NCBI GenBank assembly: GCA_041648755.1
Contig: JBAZOJ010000001.1
Location: 1 to 64,000 of the forward strand
Source: JBAZOJ01 sp041648755
Lineage (GTDB): Bacteria; Planctomycetota; B143-G9
DNA: 64,000 bases
Direction: 5' to 3'
This document shows positions 1 through 8,382 of the stretch, one piece after another. The notes under the pieces were generated by a model. It was not told the origin of the DNA, did not search any database, and saw only the letters and a list, made by a program, of their open reading frames with translations. A program made the position numbers and the translations under genes. Position 1 is the first letter of the stretch. The number at the start of each line of letters is the position of its first letter.

Positions 1-2567
1 GAGGAGGGCAGGGAGAATCCGTCGTACTTCATTCCGAAAGCAGGAAGGTATGCCACACGGCAGAGGATTCGATCATCAATCCATACAGCAAAGGGCGTGT
101 TTGCAGTCACGAACACGAGCCCGTCGATCGCCCCCTCAAGCGGAAGAGTGTAGCCAATTAAGACCGAGCCCCCACGTGAACTGTATTCTGCAGGGATTTC
201 GAACCAACCATCCGTGCCGGAGCTTACAAGGCCGGTACTGCGAGACAGCGAAGGGCTAAGTTCTGGAAGGGAGCCATCGACCTCTGCGCCCTCGAATTCG
301 GACAGGTAGTGGTCCGCTCCCGCGAGATCAAGTGCTGAGGAGGGGTCCGGCACATCGAGAGGTCCTGCCACGAGCATTCGCACCGGAATTCCGCACTGAG
401 ACTTCAACCTTGCAGGGATAGCCTTATCGTCGCTCTTGGCTGCGAGGTCAAGAGCTGAAAGCAATGCCATTTGCCGATAAAACGATGTCGGGTTCTCGGT
501 GCCGATAGTTGTTGCAAGGCGTTCGAGAGCATCCCTCCCGACAAAGGAGGCATAGTTCAGTTCCTCCTGGTAAAGGTTGAGTTCATCCTGAAGTACAGCC
601 TGTACTCCGGGTTCCAGCGGCACGCCAGCGTCACGATACCAATCGTACACGGCAGCGCCAAAGTAGGGCTCCAAGGCCTTGAGATAGTGGCGGAACCACT
701 GCTGGGTATTCTGATGCTTGATCGGAAAATGCTGGATATCCCAGAGACCCTTGCGCAACTTCGCCCAGTCAAGATGACCGTCAACGGCGAGGACTTTTGT
801 CAGAGGAAGAAGGAACATGCCTGCCGAAGGAGAGTAACCTGGCATGTCCTCGATAGGGATGCGATGGCTGGTGAACGCTGACGCGAAATCGCTGATTGCA
901 TTGGCCTTGCGAGGAGCGAAACCGCTTCTCGAAAAAAGGTCCTGAACGATGATAGACGCGATATCAGCAATTCCCTCATTCAGCCCTGGGATAGGAAACT
1001 CGATGTCAGCCAGGCAATGGCCCAACTCGTGAAAATACAGGTGTTGGTCTATCTGAAGGGCGGCCGGGTTATCCTTCGTGAATTTGAAGGAGATAAGGAT
1101 GGTGTTGTCGCCGCCCTGGCCGCCACCGACGCCGTAATACTCCCTGATGAACACGACCACCCGAACGTCCTTGTGAGCTTCACGCGAGCCGAAGAGATCT
1201 GATTCGACAAGATGGGCCATGTCGAGGAACTTAAGCGAGGTCTCGGTGATAGATGCGACTGCGGAGCGCGGCCCAAACAGGAGGAAGTGACTGGAGGGCC
1301 TTACGATGTGATCGGCGAACAAATCCACGTTGCCGTATGCGGCAAGTTTCTGCTTTTCTTCTTTGGGAACATCCGAACAAGCCGCATCGGCAGCTTTCAG
1401 GAGACCTTCTTCCGCAGCCGCCCGGTCGCCGGTCGCGAGCCCCGATGAAAGGTACGACAAATATTCGTAATAGAAGCGATAGGCCAGAGCGAAATGTTTC
1501 CGGCCGTATGCAGTAGAGGCCAAGCGGAGGAATGACTTTTCCCCTTCGGTGCGCCGTGCCTCATCAAGTTCGGCAAACTGACCGGTTTTGATGGAATCGA
1601 GGTAGCTCCTGCGTTCATCCTCCTCCGATGCGCCATTGTATGGGAGACCATACTTCTCACAGATCTTCCTGGCCATGGATGCCTTGAGAATCTTGCCAGG
1701 CCCCGACGTAACCTCAACGGAAGAAAATAATCGCAGGTGTTCATTCGACTTGAGCGCTGCGATTTTTGCGGACTCTCGAGCATCTGCGTCAGGAGAAGGG
1801 GGCTTTTTGAGGCCTTCGAGGAACTTCAGGATATTCAACTTGATGTCGTAAGTCGGCGCAAGAGAGTAGGCATCTTCCGCCTTGATGAATGCAGCAAGGG
1901 CGTCCTTTGAAGCGAGTGCCTTTGCCTCTTCAAACAGAGCGCGGGCAGCTTCGGCATCGTCGTGTTTTGCGAACTCGCCTAAAGGAGGAGTGTACTTATC
2001 GCGACTCAAGACGCGAAGAGCGGGAGTGGGGGGTGGAGATGCGCCAGGGCTTGTCAGGCGGACTGTTGTGAAGGGCAGCTCATCGCGGCACCAGCCAGCG
2101 TCGAACAGCAGCTTGATGGTGGCGGATATTCCCACCTTTCCGCAGCCGGACGGAGGTTGAACGACGATCTCAAGCGAAACGTCGCGTGCGGAGAAGTCCT
2201 TAACGTGGCCGTTGTCCCCTTGTTGGACGCCCTTGGTTCCGGAAGGTGTGAGATGGATGGAGAAGGCCTGTTGGTCGGGGGCCGCCCCGGAGAAGAACGT
2301 GATTTCGCCAGATGCTTCGAGGCTGCCAGCACCTGTGGAAAACGGTGGGATTGGGAATGCGATTGCAATGGCCAGTGTAGGATTGCCAACCGCAAATGAG
2401 ACTCGGATGATATCGCCTGCGGCGGCCTTCTTGGCGTCAATTCCCGAGAAGGTAACATTGCCGGAAGGCTGTTCAACGGAAACCGGCTCGTCTGCAAGAG
2501 AGAACGCGCTCCAGACCGTGAGCGCAGCCAGAAGTAAAGCCACGTATCGCAAGGCAGCCTTCAGCAC
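1..2567 (-). CDS. Secreted gluzincin-like zinc metallopeptidase, C-terminus beyond left edge
   Basis: An uninterrupted reading frame of 855 codons runs from a GTG at 2567 off the left edge; an in-frame TGA upstream leaves GTG as the only ordinary start. Residues 1-26 form a signal peptide. Residues about 28-165 are a beta-rich domain whose cysteine pair (SGCGK and GWCRDE) loosely resembles the N-terminal domain of DsbD; this is weak. A helical region follows. The key motif is HELGH at residues 513-517 with a downstream NEGIAD whose E531 is a plausible third zinc ligand, as in gluzincins. The gap to E531 is shorter than in thermolysin. After that comes a C-terminal domain of at least 300 residues with no recognised family. 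It is divergent from the lipoprotein at 2645 and probably acts outside the cytoplasm. The substrate is unknown. Confidence 0.85.
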   Translation of the reverse strand, partial: MLKAALRYVALLLAALTVWSAFSLADEPVSVEQPSGNVTFSGIDAKKAAAGDIIRVSFAVGNPTLAIAIAFPIPPFSTGAGSLEASGEITFFSGAAPDQQAFSIHLTPSGTKGVQQGDNGHVKDFSARDVSLEIVVQPPSGCGKVGISATIKLLFDAGWCRDELPFTTVRLTSPGASPPPTPALRVLSRDKYTPPLGEFAKHDDAEAARALFEEAKALASKDALAAFIKAEDAYSLAPTYDIKLNILKFLEGLKKPPSPDADARESAKIAALKSNEHLRLFSSVEVTSGPGKILKASMARKICEKYGLPYNGASEEDERRSYLDSIKTGQFAELDEARRTEGEKSFLRLASTAYGRKHFALAYRFYYEYLSYLSSGLATGDRAAAEEGLLKAADAACSDVPKEEKQKLAAYGNVDLFADHIVRPSSHFLLFGPRSAVASITETSLKFLDMAHLVESDLFGSREAHKDVRVVVFIREYYGVGGGQGGDNTILISFKFTKDNPAALQIDQHLYFHELGHCLADIEFPIPGLNEGIADIASIIVQDLFSRSGFAPRKANAISDFASAFTSHRIPIEDMPGYSPSAGMFLLPLTKVLAVDGHLDWAKLRKGLWDIQHFPIKHQNTQQWFRHYLKALEPYFGAAVYDWYRDAGVPLEPGVQAVLQDELNLYQEELNYASFVGRDALERLATTIGTENPTSFYRQMALLSALDLAAKSDDKAIPARLKSQCGIPVRMLVAGPLDVPDPSSALDLAGADHYLSEFEGAEVDGSLPELSPSLSRSTGLVSSGTDGWFEIPAEYSSRGGSVLIGYTLPLEGAIDGLVFVTANTPFAVWIDDRILCRVAYLPAFGMKYDGFSLPS

Positions 2568-2608
2568 TGCACTCTCGGCGCGTAGAGGCTCTCAATGGCC
2601 CTTTTGGA

Positions 2609-2637
2609 TTGACAGTGTTCTCTCAGAGACATACAAT
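2609..2637 (+). promoter_or_regulatory. Consensus sigma70 promoter of the lipoprotein gene
   Basis: TTGACA at 2609-2614, a 17-nt spacer and TACAAT at 2632-2637. The expected transcription start is about 2644-2645, which is the A of the ATG at 2645, so the mRNA would be leaderless. Confidence 0.75.
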
Positions 2638-2644
2638 CCTCCGG

Positions 2645-3460
2645 ATGCGTACAAGCACGAATCTTCCTCGAAATCTTACCATCCTCTCTTTGCTTGTCGT
2701 CGGCTTTTTGCCGCTGCTTTCTGGTTGCAGCGGTCGCGAGGATATTCCGCGATTTCCTCCAGGCATTGCTCCGGACGACATGGTTCGCCTGATGCATCGG
2801 CGAGCCCTGGTTTTTGGTGGAATCGACGCCGAGTACGAAGTTCGCGTATCCGCGGGCAAGGGCACTGTCGAGTTCAAGGGGATTGTCGCTGCGGACTTCC
2901 CGGAGAGATCACACTTCCAGTTGTCCTATCCAAAGGAGCCGCCGATACTGGAGTTCATTCTTCAAGGACGGAGCGTTCAGTTCTACTCTCCGGTGGCTCT
3001 GAAGCAGTTGTCTTCCACTCTGGATGAGTTAATGCAGAAACCGTCGCAGCTTGTCGCGATGGCTGAGGCGATGTCATATATCCATGGGGATCTGTCTGAC
3101 TTCAGCCCCTACGGAATGCAGGTGAGCACAGGGCTGTTTGTATTTTCCCGGAAGATGGGCGATATCGATGTCAGGGCGCTCGTCGCTCCGGAGACTCTCA
3201 CACTGAGGAGCCTGCTATATTCCAGCAACGATACCGTCCTCTTTTCCATTGAGTACTCGAAGTTCATTACTGTAAATGAAGGAGTGCTGCCACTCGAGAT
3301 TTCCGCTTCCTCTCCCGAATTCAATGTCAGACTGTCAACAGGCGGATTCCAGCTTTCCGGCAGACATTCACCAACAGCCTTTTCGTTTCAGTACATCCCC
3401 GGAACTGTCTCAGCCGCCAGCCTCGATGACCTTTTGGACGATGTGACATGGCACGACTGA
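2645..3460 (+). CDS. Lipoprotein, LolB/LolA-like size and style
   Basis: A 271-aa protein with an N-terminal hydrophobic segment and a lipobox LLSGC near residue 28, so it should be a lipidated envelope protein. The mature part is predicted to be mostly beta strand (FKGIVAAD, FILQGRSVQFYSP), recalling the LolA/LolB-type carrier fold, but no diagnostic motif is present and function is not assigned. A TTG at 2609 would extend the frame by 12 codons, but that TTG lies inside the -35 box of the promoter, so ATG 2645 is preferred. Its last codons overlap the start of the sigma54 activator by 13 bp in another frame, so the two are co-expressed. Confidence 0.75.
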   Translation: MRTSTNLPRNLTILSLLVVGFLPLLSGCSGREDIPRFPPGIAPDDMVRLMHRRALVFGGIDAEYEVRVSAGKGTVEFKGIVAADFPERSHFQLSYPKEPPILEFILQGRSVQFYSPVALKQLSSTLDELMQKPSQLVAMAEAMSYIHGDLSDFSPYGMQVSTGLFVFSRKMGDIDVRALVAPETLTLRSLLYSSNDTVLFSIEYSKFITVNEGVLPLEISASSPEFNVRLSTGGFQLSGRHSPTAFSFQYIPGTVSAASLDDLLDDVTWHD

Positions 3461-5301
3461 CATCGACGGCCGGTACGGGCGTGGCACGGTTCCATCCACT
3501 GTCCGAAAAGACTTCCATTGGCAGGGATCCCGCCAACACAATAGTCTTGCCGGACGAATCGGTATCCAGGTACCACGCCGAAATCCACCGGCAAGGCTCC
3601 TCCTTTTGGGTAATCGATCTTGGCTCATCGAATGGCACTCTTTACAATGGGAAGAGAGTTGACAGAGCGGAACTGCATTCCGGCGACTACGTAGCGTTTG
3701 GGGGCTACCGATTCCTCTTTGAGGATGTAGACACTCAGGATCCCCCTGGCGTGCTTCCGAAGACAGTCTTCAAGTCATACACCAGGGAACTGCTTGCCGA
3801 AGACATCAAGAAAGAGCGATCGAGGACTCTTGAGCGCTTCGACGAATTCCTGTCCGCGTGTGATTTGTGCTCTCATCCCAAGTCGAGAAATGACTTTTCG
3901 GCGGCAATCTGCACTTCAATAGGAATACTGGTCGGGGCCGACTATGCCACCGTACTCCTGCGCGATGGAGATGGGGAAGGCTGGTTGGCATTCGACTCCG
4001 GCAGCGGCGAGTTTGTCTGCGCGACGAAATCATCAGTGCCCAAGTCAGTTGTTGAGGCTGCTTGCGCAAAGGGCGAGGGAGTCCTCATCCGTGATCCCAA
4101 TTCCGATGCCAGATTCAGGAATCGGGCGAGCATTCTTCGGCACGAAATTGTGACGGTGATTGCCACCCCATTCGGCAGCACAGGACAGGCAGAAGGAGTC
4201 CTATACGCACATAGGATGGAGCCGGCGCTCTCATTTTCGGAAAGCGACCTGAAACTCTTGTTTGCCCTGTCGCTCCCGGTCAAGAGCGCTTTCGCAAGTA
4301 TCGAGCAGGGGGAGATAAAAGCGTTCGAGGAACGCAGAAGAAATTCGGGTGGTGGCGAATACGAAATCGTGGGCAACCATCCTTCGATCGAGCAAGTCCG
4401 CAAGATGATCTCCAAACTGGCAGTCTTTGACACGTCGGTCCTTATTTCAGGCGAAACGGGGTCAGGCAAGGAGTTGGTCGCGCGCGGACTGCACAACCTC
4501 TCCCATCGGGCAAGCCACATCTTTGAGGCCGTCAACTGCGCAGCCATCTCAGAGTCTCTCGTGGAAAGTGAACTCTTCGGTCACGAAAAGGGGGCCTTTA
4601 CCGGCGCGGAAGATAGCCGGCCCGGCGCGTTCGAAGTGGCTGATGAAGGCACTTTGTTCCTTGATGAAGCTGCCGAGTTGACCCCGAAGATCCAGGCGAA
4701 GCTGCTGCGCGTGCTCGAAAATGGAGAAATCAAGAGAGTCGGAGGGAACAAGATCCGACGCGTGAATGTCAGGGTGATTTCGGCCACCAACAAGAATCTG
4801 AAGGACTTGGTTGACGCGGGTACATTCCGAGCCGACCTGTTTTTCAGGCTCAATGTAACGAACATACCCGTCCCGCCCCTGCGAGAAAGACGGGATGACA
4901 TCCCTGTCCTCGCCAACCATTTCCTCAGTTCTCTTTCGGCCAGAATGGGTCGTAAGAGGATGAGATGGTCACAGTCGGCGCTAAGCGCGCTCGAAGCCTA
5001 TGATTGGCCGGGAAACGTCAGAGAACTTCGCAATCTTGTTGAGAGAGCCCTGATTCTCTCCGAGTCTGAGGAAATTGGTGCCCACGATCTGCCAATTTCC
5101 CCGAACAAGGGCTCTGTCCCTGTGGCCGAGGAAACCGCCCTTCCCGGGCCTCCGGAAGCTGTAACACTGGAAGACGTGGAAAGAGCGCATATACTGGCTG
5201 TACTCCAAAGGGCAGACGGCAATAAGAGCCTGGCCGCCCAACTGTTAGGGATTGACCGCAGTACTCTGTATTCCAAGCTCAAGCAGTACGGAATCGGTTA
5301 A
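3448..5301 (+). CDS. FHA-GAF-AAA+ sigma54-dependent transcriptional activator
   Basis: A 617-aa bacterial enhancer-binding protein. Residues about 8-85 are an FHA domain (IGRD, SRYHAEI, GSSNGT), which in this family binds phosphothreonine. Residues about 130-290 resemble a GAF domain. The AAA+ domain has Walker A GETGSGKE at 335-342 and a complete GAFTGA loop at 382-387, the element that contacts sigma54. The C-terminus is a Fis-type helix-turn-helix. It should activate sigma54 promoters when a partner is threonine-phosphorylated. The Hanks kinase at 17413 and PP2C at 43420 are candidate partners by inference. I saw no convincing -24/-12 site nearby, so targets are unknown. The gene overlaps the lipoprotein gene and ends 30 bp before the dehydrogenase gene. 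Confidence 0.93.
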   Translation: MARLTSTAGTGVARFHPLSEKTSIGRDPANTIVLPDESVSRYHAEIHRQGSSFWVIDLGSSNGTLYNGKRVDRAELHSGDYVAFGGYRFLFEDVDTQDPPGVLPKTVFKSYTRELLAEDIKKERSRTLERFDEFLSACDLCSHPKSRNDFSAAICTSIGILVGADYATVLLRDGDGEGWLAFDSGSGEFVCATKSSVPKSVVEAACAKGEGVLIRDPNSDARFRNRASILRHEIVTVIATPFGSTGQAEGVLYAHRMEPALSFSESDLKLLFALSLPVKSAFASIEQGEIKAFEERRRNSGGGEYEIVGNHPSIEQVRKMISKLAVFDTSVLISGETGSGKELVARGLHNLSHRASHIFEAVNCAAISESLVESELFGHEKGAFTGAEDSRPGAFEVADEGTLFLDEAAELTPKIQAKLLRVLENGEIKRVGGNKIRRVNVRVISATNKNLKDLVDAGTFRADLFFRLNVTNIPVPPLRERRDDIPVLANHFLSSLSARMGRKRMRWSQSALSALEAYDWPGNVRELRNLVERALILSESEEIGAHDLPISPNKGSVPVAEETALPGPPEAVTLEDVERAHILAVLQRADGNKSLAAQLLGIDRSTLYSKLKQYGIG

Positions 5302-5331
5302 CAGACTTAGACCAACCGCAAAGGAGGAACG

Positions 5332-6882
5332 ATGCTCGTCCCGTACAAACCCGAAGCTTATCTGAATTTTGCAGATCCCGCGTTGAGGGAAAAGATGCTC
5401 GCGGCGATCAAGAGTGTCGAGGGGACCCTTGGCAGGGAATACCCTCTTCTCATCAACGGCAAGCGAGTGATGCCGGGCAAGACGTTCGCATCGCTCAATC
5501 CCTCTGCTCATCGCGAGATCGTTGGCCGTGTTGCCAAAGCGGGCAAGAAGGAAGCTGAACAAGCCATTGCTGCTGCGGATGCGGCTTTCGAGCAGTGGCG
5601 AAAGACCTGTCCCAAAATGCGTGCCGAGTACTTATTCAAGGCTGCCGCTATCCTGCGCAGGCGCAAACTTGAATTCGCGGCATACCAGGTACTTGAAGTC
5701 GGCAAGAGCTGGCCTGAAGCCGACGGTGATGTGGCAGAGGCCATCGATTTTCTTGAATTCTACGGCAGGCAGATGATCGACTTGGCAAAACCGAGAGAGA
5801 TAACGAGAATCCCGGGCGAAGACAACGATGCGTTCTACATCCCCCTTGGCGTTGGTGTAGTGATTCCGCCCTGGAACTTCCCTCTTGCCATTCTGGTTGG
5901 CATGGTAACATCAGCGCTGGTGGCGGGAAATACGGTGGTTCTGAAGCCCGCATCTCCTTCCGCGGTAATCGGTGCGAAGTTCGTAGAAGTACTGGAAGAA
6001 ATGGACTTGCCCCCGGGTGTAGTCAATTTTGTTCCGGGTTCGGGCGCGGAAATTGGCGACCTTCTTGTTGACCATCCTCGCACCAGATTCATCTCTTTTA
6101 CGGGCTCGAAGGAAACCGGTCTTCGCATATTCGAAAGGGCATCCCGGGTCTCCTCCGGGCAGATATGGCTCAAACGAGTCGTCGCCGAAATGGGCGGCAA
6201 GGACGCGATCTTCGTGGACGATAAGGTCTTCGATCTGGATGAAGTGGCGAGCGAGACAATCAAGGGCGCCTTCGGCTTCCAGGGGCAGAAATGCAGCGCG
6301 TGTTCAAGGATCATCGTCCACAAGAAAGTCTACAGAGACCTGGTCAAGCGAATTGTCGAGCGTGCGGAGAAGATAAAAGTCGGCGATGTTAGAGATCCTG
6401 GCAACTACATGGGTCCTGTCGTTGACAAGAGCGCATTCGACAAGATTACCTCGTACATTGAGATCGGGAAGACCGAGGGCAAACTTGCAGTCGGCGGAAC
6501 CTACGATGACAAGGTTGGCTATTTCGTCAGCCCAACCGTTTTCGTTGATGTTCCTCCTACTGCGAGGATCGCGCGTGAGGAGATCTTCGGCCCGGTGCTG
6601 ACGGTTATTAAGGTCGACTCCTTCGAGGAAGGCATGAAGGTCGTGAATAGCACCGAGTACGGCCTGACGGGAGCTTTCTTCTCCGTTCACCGCGACCACA
6701 TTCAGATTGCCAAACGTGACTTCCATGTAGGAAACCTGTACATCAATCGCAGGTGTACCGGCGCGCTGGTCGGCGTACATCCCTTCGGTGGTTTCAACAT
6801 GTCAGGTACGGATAGCAAGGCCGGTGGCTTTGACTACCTGATGCAGTTCACTCAGCAGAAGGTCGTTTCGGAGTATCTCTAA
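5332..6882 (+). CDS. Aldehyde dehydrogenase of the RocA/1-pyrroline-5-carboxylate dehydrogenase type
   Basis: A 516-aa NAD(P)-dependent aldehyde dehydrogenase, full length for the RocA family, which oxidises glutamate semialdehyde/pyrroline-5-carboxylate to glutamate in proline and arginine breakdown. Visible signatures are PPWNFPLAI, FTGSKETG, the general-base motif AEMGGKD and the catalytic cysteine C321 in FQGQKCSACSR. The start has a strong AAAGGAGG site. A proline dehydrogenase partner is not in the window, so the physiological substrate is inferred from resemblance only. A hairpin terminator follows at 6912. Confidence 0.93.
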   Translation: MLVPYKPEAYLNFADPALREKMLAAIKSVEGTLGREYPLLINGKRVMPGKTFASLNPSAHREIVGRVAKAGKKEAEQAIAAADAAFEQWRKTCPKMRAEYLFKAAAILRRRKLEFAAYQVLEVGKSWPEADGDVAEAIDFLEFYGRQMIDLAKPREITRIPGEDNDAFYIPLGVGVVIPPWNFPLAILVGMVTSALVAGNTVVLKPASPSAVIGAKFVEVLEEMDLPPGVVNFVPGSGAEIGDLLVDHPRTRFISFTGSKETGLRIFERASRVSSGQIWLKRVVAEMGGKDAIFVDDKVFDLDEVASETIKGAFGFQGQKCSACSRIIVHKKVYRDLVKRIVERAEKIKVGDVRDPGNYMGPVVDKSAFDKITSYIEIGKTEGKLAVGGTYDDKVGYFVSPTVFVDVPPTARIAREEIFGPVLTVIKVDSFEEGMKVVNSTEYGLTGAFFSVHRDHIQIAKRDFHVGNLYINRRCTGALVGVHPFGGFNMSGTDSKAGGFDYLMQFTQQKVVSEYL

Positions 6883-6911
6883 CGCAACGGTTGACCCAGA
6901 AATGACAACCA

Positions 6912-6944
6912 CGGGGAGGAGCGTTTCCTCCCCGTCCTTTTCTC
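6912..6944 (+). terminator. Rho-independent terminator or attenuator
   Basis: A perfect 10-bp GC-rich stem (ACGGGGAGGA with its complement), a 5-nt loop and a CCTTTTCT tail. It closes the dehydrogenase gene. The next gene starts only about 8 nt after the tail with no obvious promoter in between, so partial read-through is possible. Confidence 0.85.
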
Positions 6945-6951
6945 AAGGAGA

Positions 6952-8382
6952 ATGATGCGCAAGCCAATTTCCTCCGCTGTCGCCTTGGTGTGCTTGTCCT
7001 CACTGCTGCTCTGCAACGCCGCTGGGGAGGCTGCCAAGGTCTACAAGTGGGAGAAGGCTCGTGTGAAGTATCTTTCGTACCCCGGCAAGGGCGTTATCAA
7101 CGCTCTCCCCGCCTACCGTCATCTTCCTTCATCAGAGGAGGACTTTCTCTCGTTCTCCTTCTGCCCGTCAGCGAAGTACAAACTGCAGGGAAATTCTCTC
7201 TTGGTAAAGACAAGTGATGAGTGGAGAGAACTCGTGAAGGGAGCATCAGTTGACATTCCACTCGATTTCCCTGATGGTTCGAAGAAGCGGGTAGCATTCG
7301 AGATCTTCCCCCCGGACGACCCAGACCATTTCTCGACGAATCTTGACAAGATTCAGTGGAAGATACGGAACCCCACGATTCTCGGATTCACGATGGGCGA
7401 GTCGGAGTTCATCGTGCTTGACACCGATGCGAACGGGAGCTTTGGCGATTTGGGTGTGGACAAGCTATCTTTGGTTTCGCACGACGCGATAGGGAAGGGC
7501 ACCGTTGACGTTTCGTCCATGAAGTTCGTGACATTCGACGGATGGGTTGAGGTTGGGACGGCAAAGTACTTCCTTGACTATTCCAATGGTGGGGTGTCAT
7601 TCTGCCGTATGCCGGACGCGTATGTGTCCGATGTGGGCAGGTCACTGGGATATCTCAATGACATCAGAAGGCAGTGCGGGTCTCCGGCAGTACTTCCTGA
7701 TCCGGATCTGTCGGATGCCCTCCTGAAGCACTGCAACTACTGTACCCAGGGCAAAGTAGTGAGAGACGAGGATCCAAAGTCGTACTTCTACGATGCCGTC
7801 GCGGCAAGAGCTGCGCGAAACAGCTTCGTTTCGCAGGCCTTTAACGCTTGTTCAGGCATGTATGCAGCCCTATCCACACTGTATTCGCGCAACATGCTGC
7901 TCTCGCCGAAAATCCGCTCCATCGGCATTGCCCTGGATCGTAACATATTCTGCGTTGGGGGACAGAAAGCAGCTTTTGATGACAAGTTCATCAGATGCTA
8001 TCCCAGTCCCGGACAAAGACGTGTTCAACTGCGTTTCTCCACCGACGAGCCTTCGCCTCTGAAGAAAGGGACCGAGTCATTCTCGGGCACTTTTGTCGTT
8101 CTTGGTGGAGTGCCTCCAACTGCTGTGGTGATCAGCGCTGAAATTTCTCAAGTCAAGGCAACGGCTCCGATGAAAGTCTCCTGTTCATCCCCAACCGACA
8201 TTCCGAATGACGATGTCCAGGCAATCTGGCCAGACAACAAGTTAGGCATTGCCATCATCCCCGACGAGGTCCTCAAACTTGGCAACTGCTATCGCGCCAA
8301 GGTTCAGTACAAGGATAACCCGATGGCGACGCCAAGGGAATTCGAGTGGTTTTTCTACACGGAGGAAGTGCCATTCAAATGA
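6952..8382 (+). CDS. Secreted protein with CAP/SCP-like domain and a calcium-type loop
   Basis: A 476-aa exported protein with a signal peptide (about residues 1-27) and an AAGGAG ribosome binding site. Residues about 150-160 contain DTDANGSFGD, a loop of EF-hand/dockerin style. The second half resembles CAP (SCP/PR1) proteins: an LNDIRRQCG opening helix, the helix LSDALLKHCNYC with a candidate CAP histidine, and an SPKIRSIGIAL segment like the family's hallmark after the second histidine. About 110 residues of beta-rich tail follow. The CAP assignment is by pattern and moderate. The stop codon overlaps the ATG of the metalloprotease gene (ATGA), so the two are translationally coupled and likely work together outside the cell. 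Confidence 0.75.
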   Translation: MMRKPISSAVALVCLSSLLLCNAAGEAAKVYKWEKARVKYLSYPGKGVINALPAYRHLPSSEEDFLSFSFCPSAKYKLQGNSLLVKTSDEWRELVKGASVDIPLDFPDGSKKRVAFEIFPPDDPDHFSTNLDKIQWKIRNPTILGFTMGESEFIVLDTDANGSFGDLGVDKLSLVSHDAIGKGTVDVSSMKFVTFDGWVEVGTAKYFLDYSNGGVSFCRMPDAYVSDVGRSLGYLNDIRRQCGSPAVLPDPDLSDALLKHCNYCTQGKVVRDEDPKSYFYDAVAARAARNSFVSQAFNACSGMYAALSTLYSRNMLLSPKIRSIGIALDRNIFCVGGQKAAFDDKFIRCYPSPGQRRVQLRFSTDEPSPLKKGTESFSGTFVVLGGVPPTAVVISAEISQVKATAPMKVSCSSPTDIPNDDVQAIWPDNKLGIAIIPDEVLKLGNCYRAKVQYKDNPMATPREFEWFFYTEEVPFK

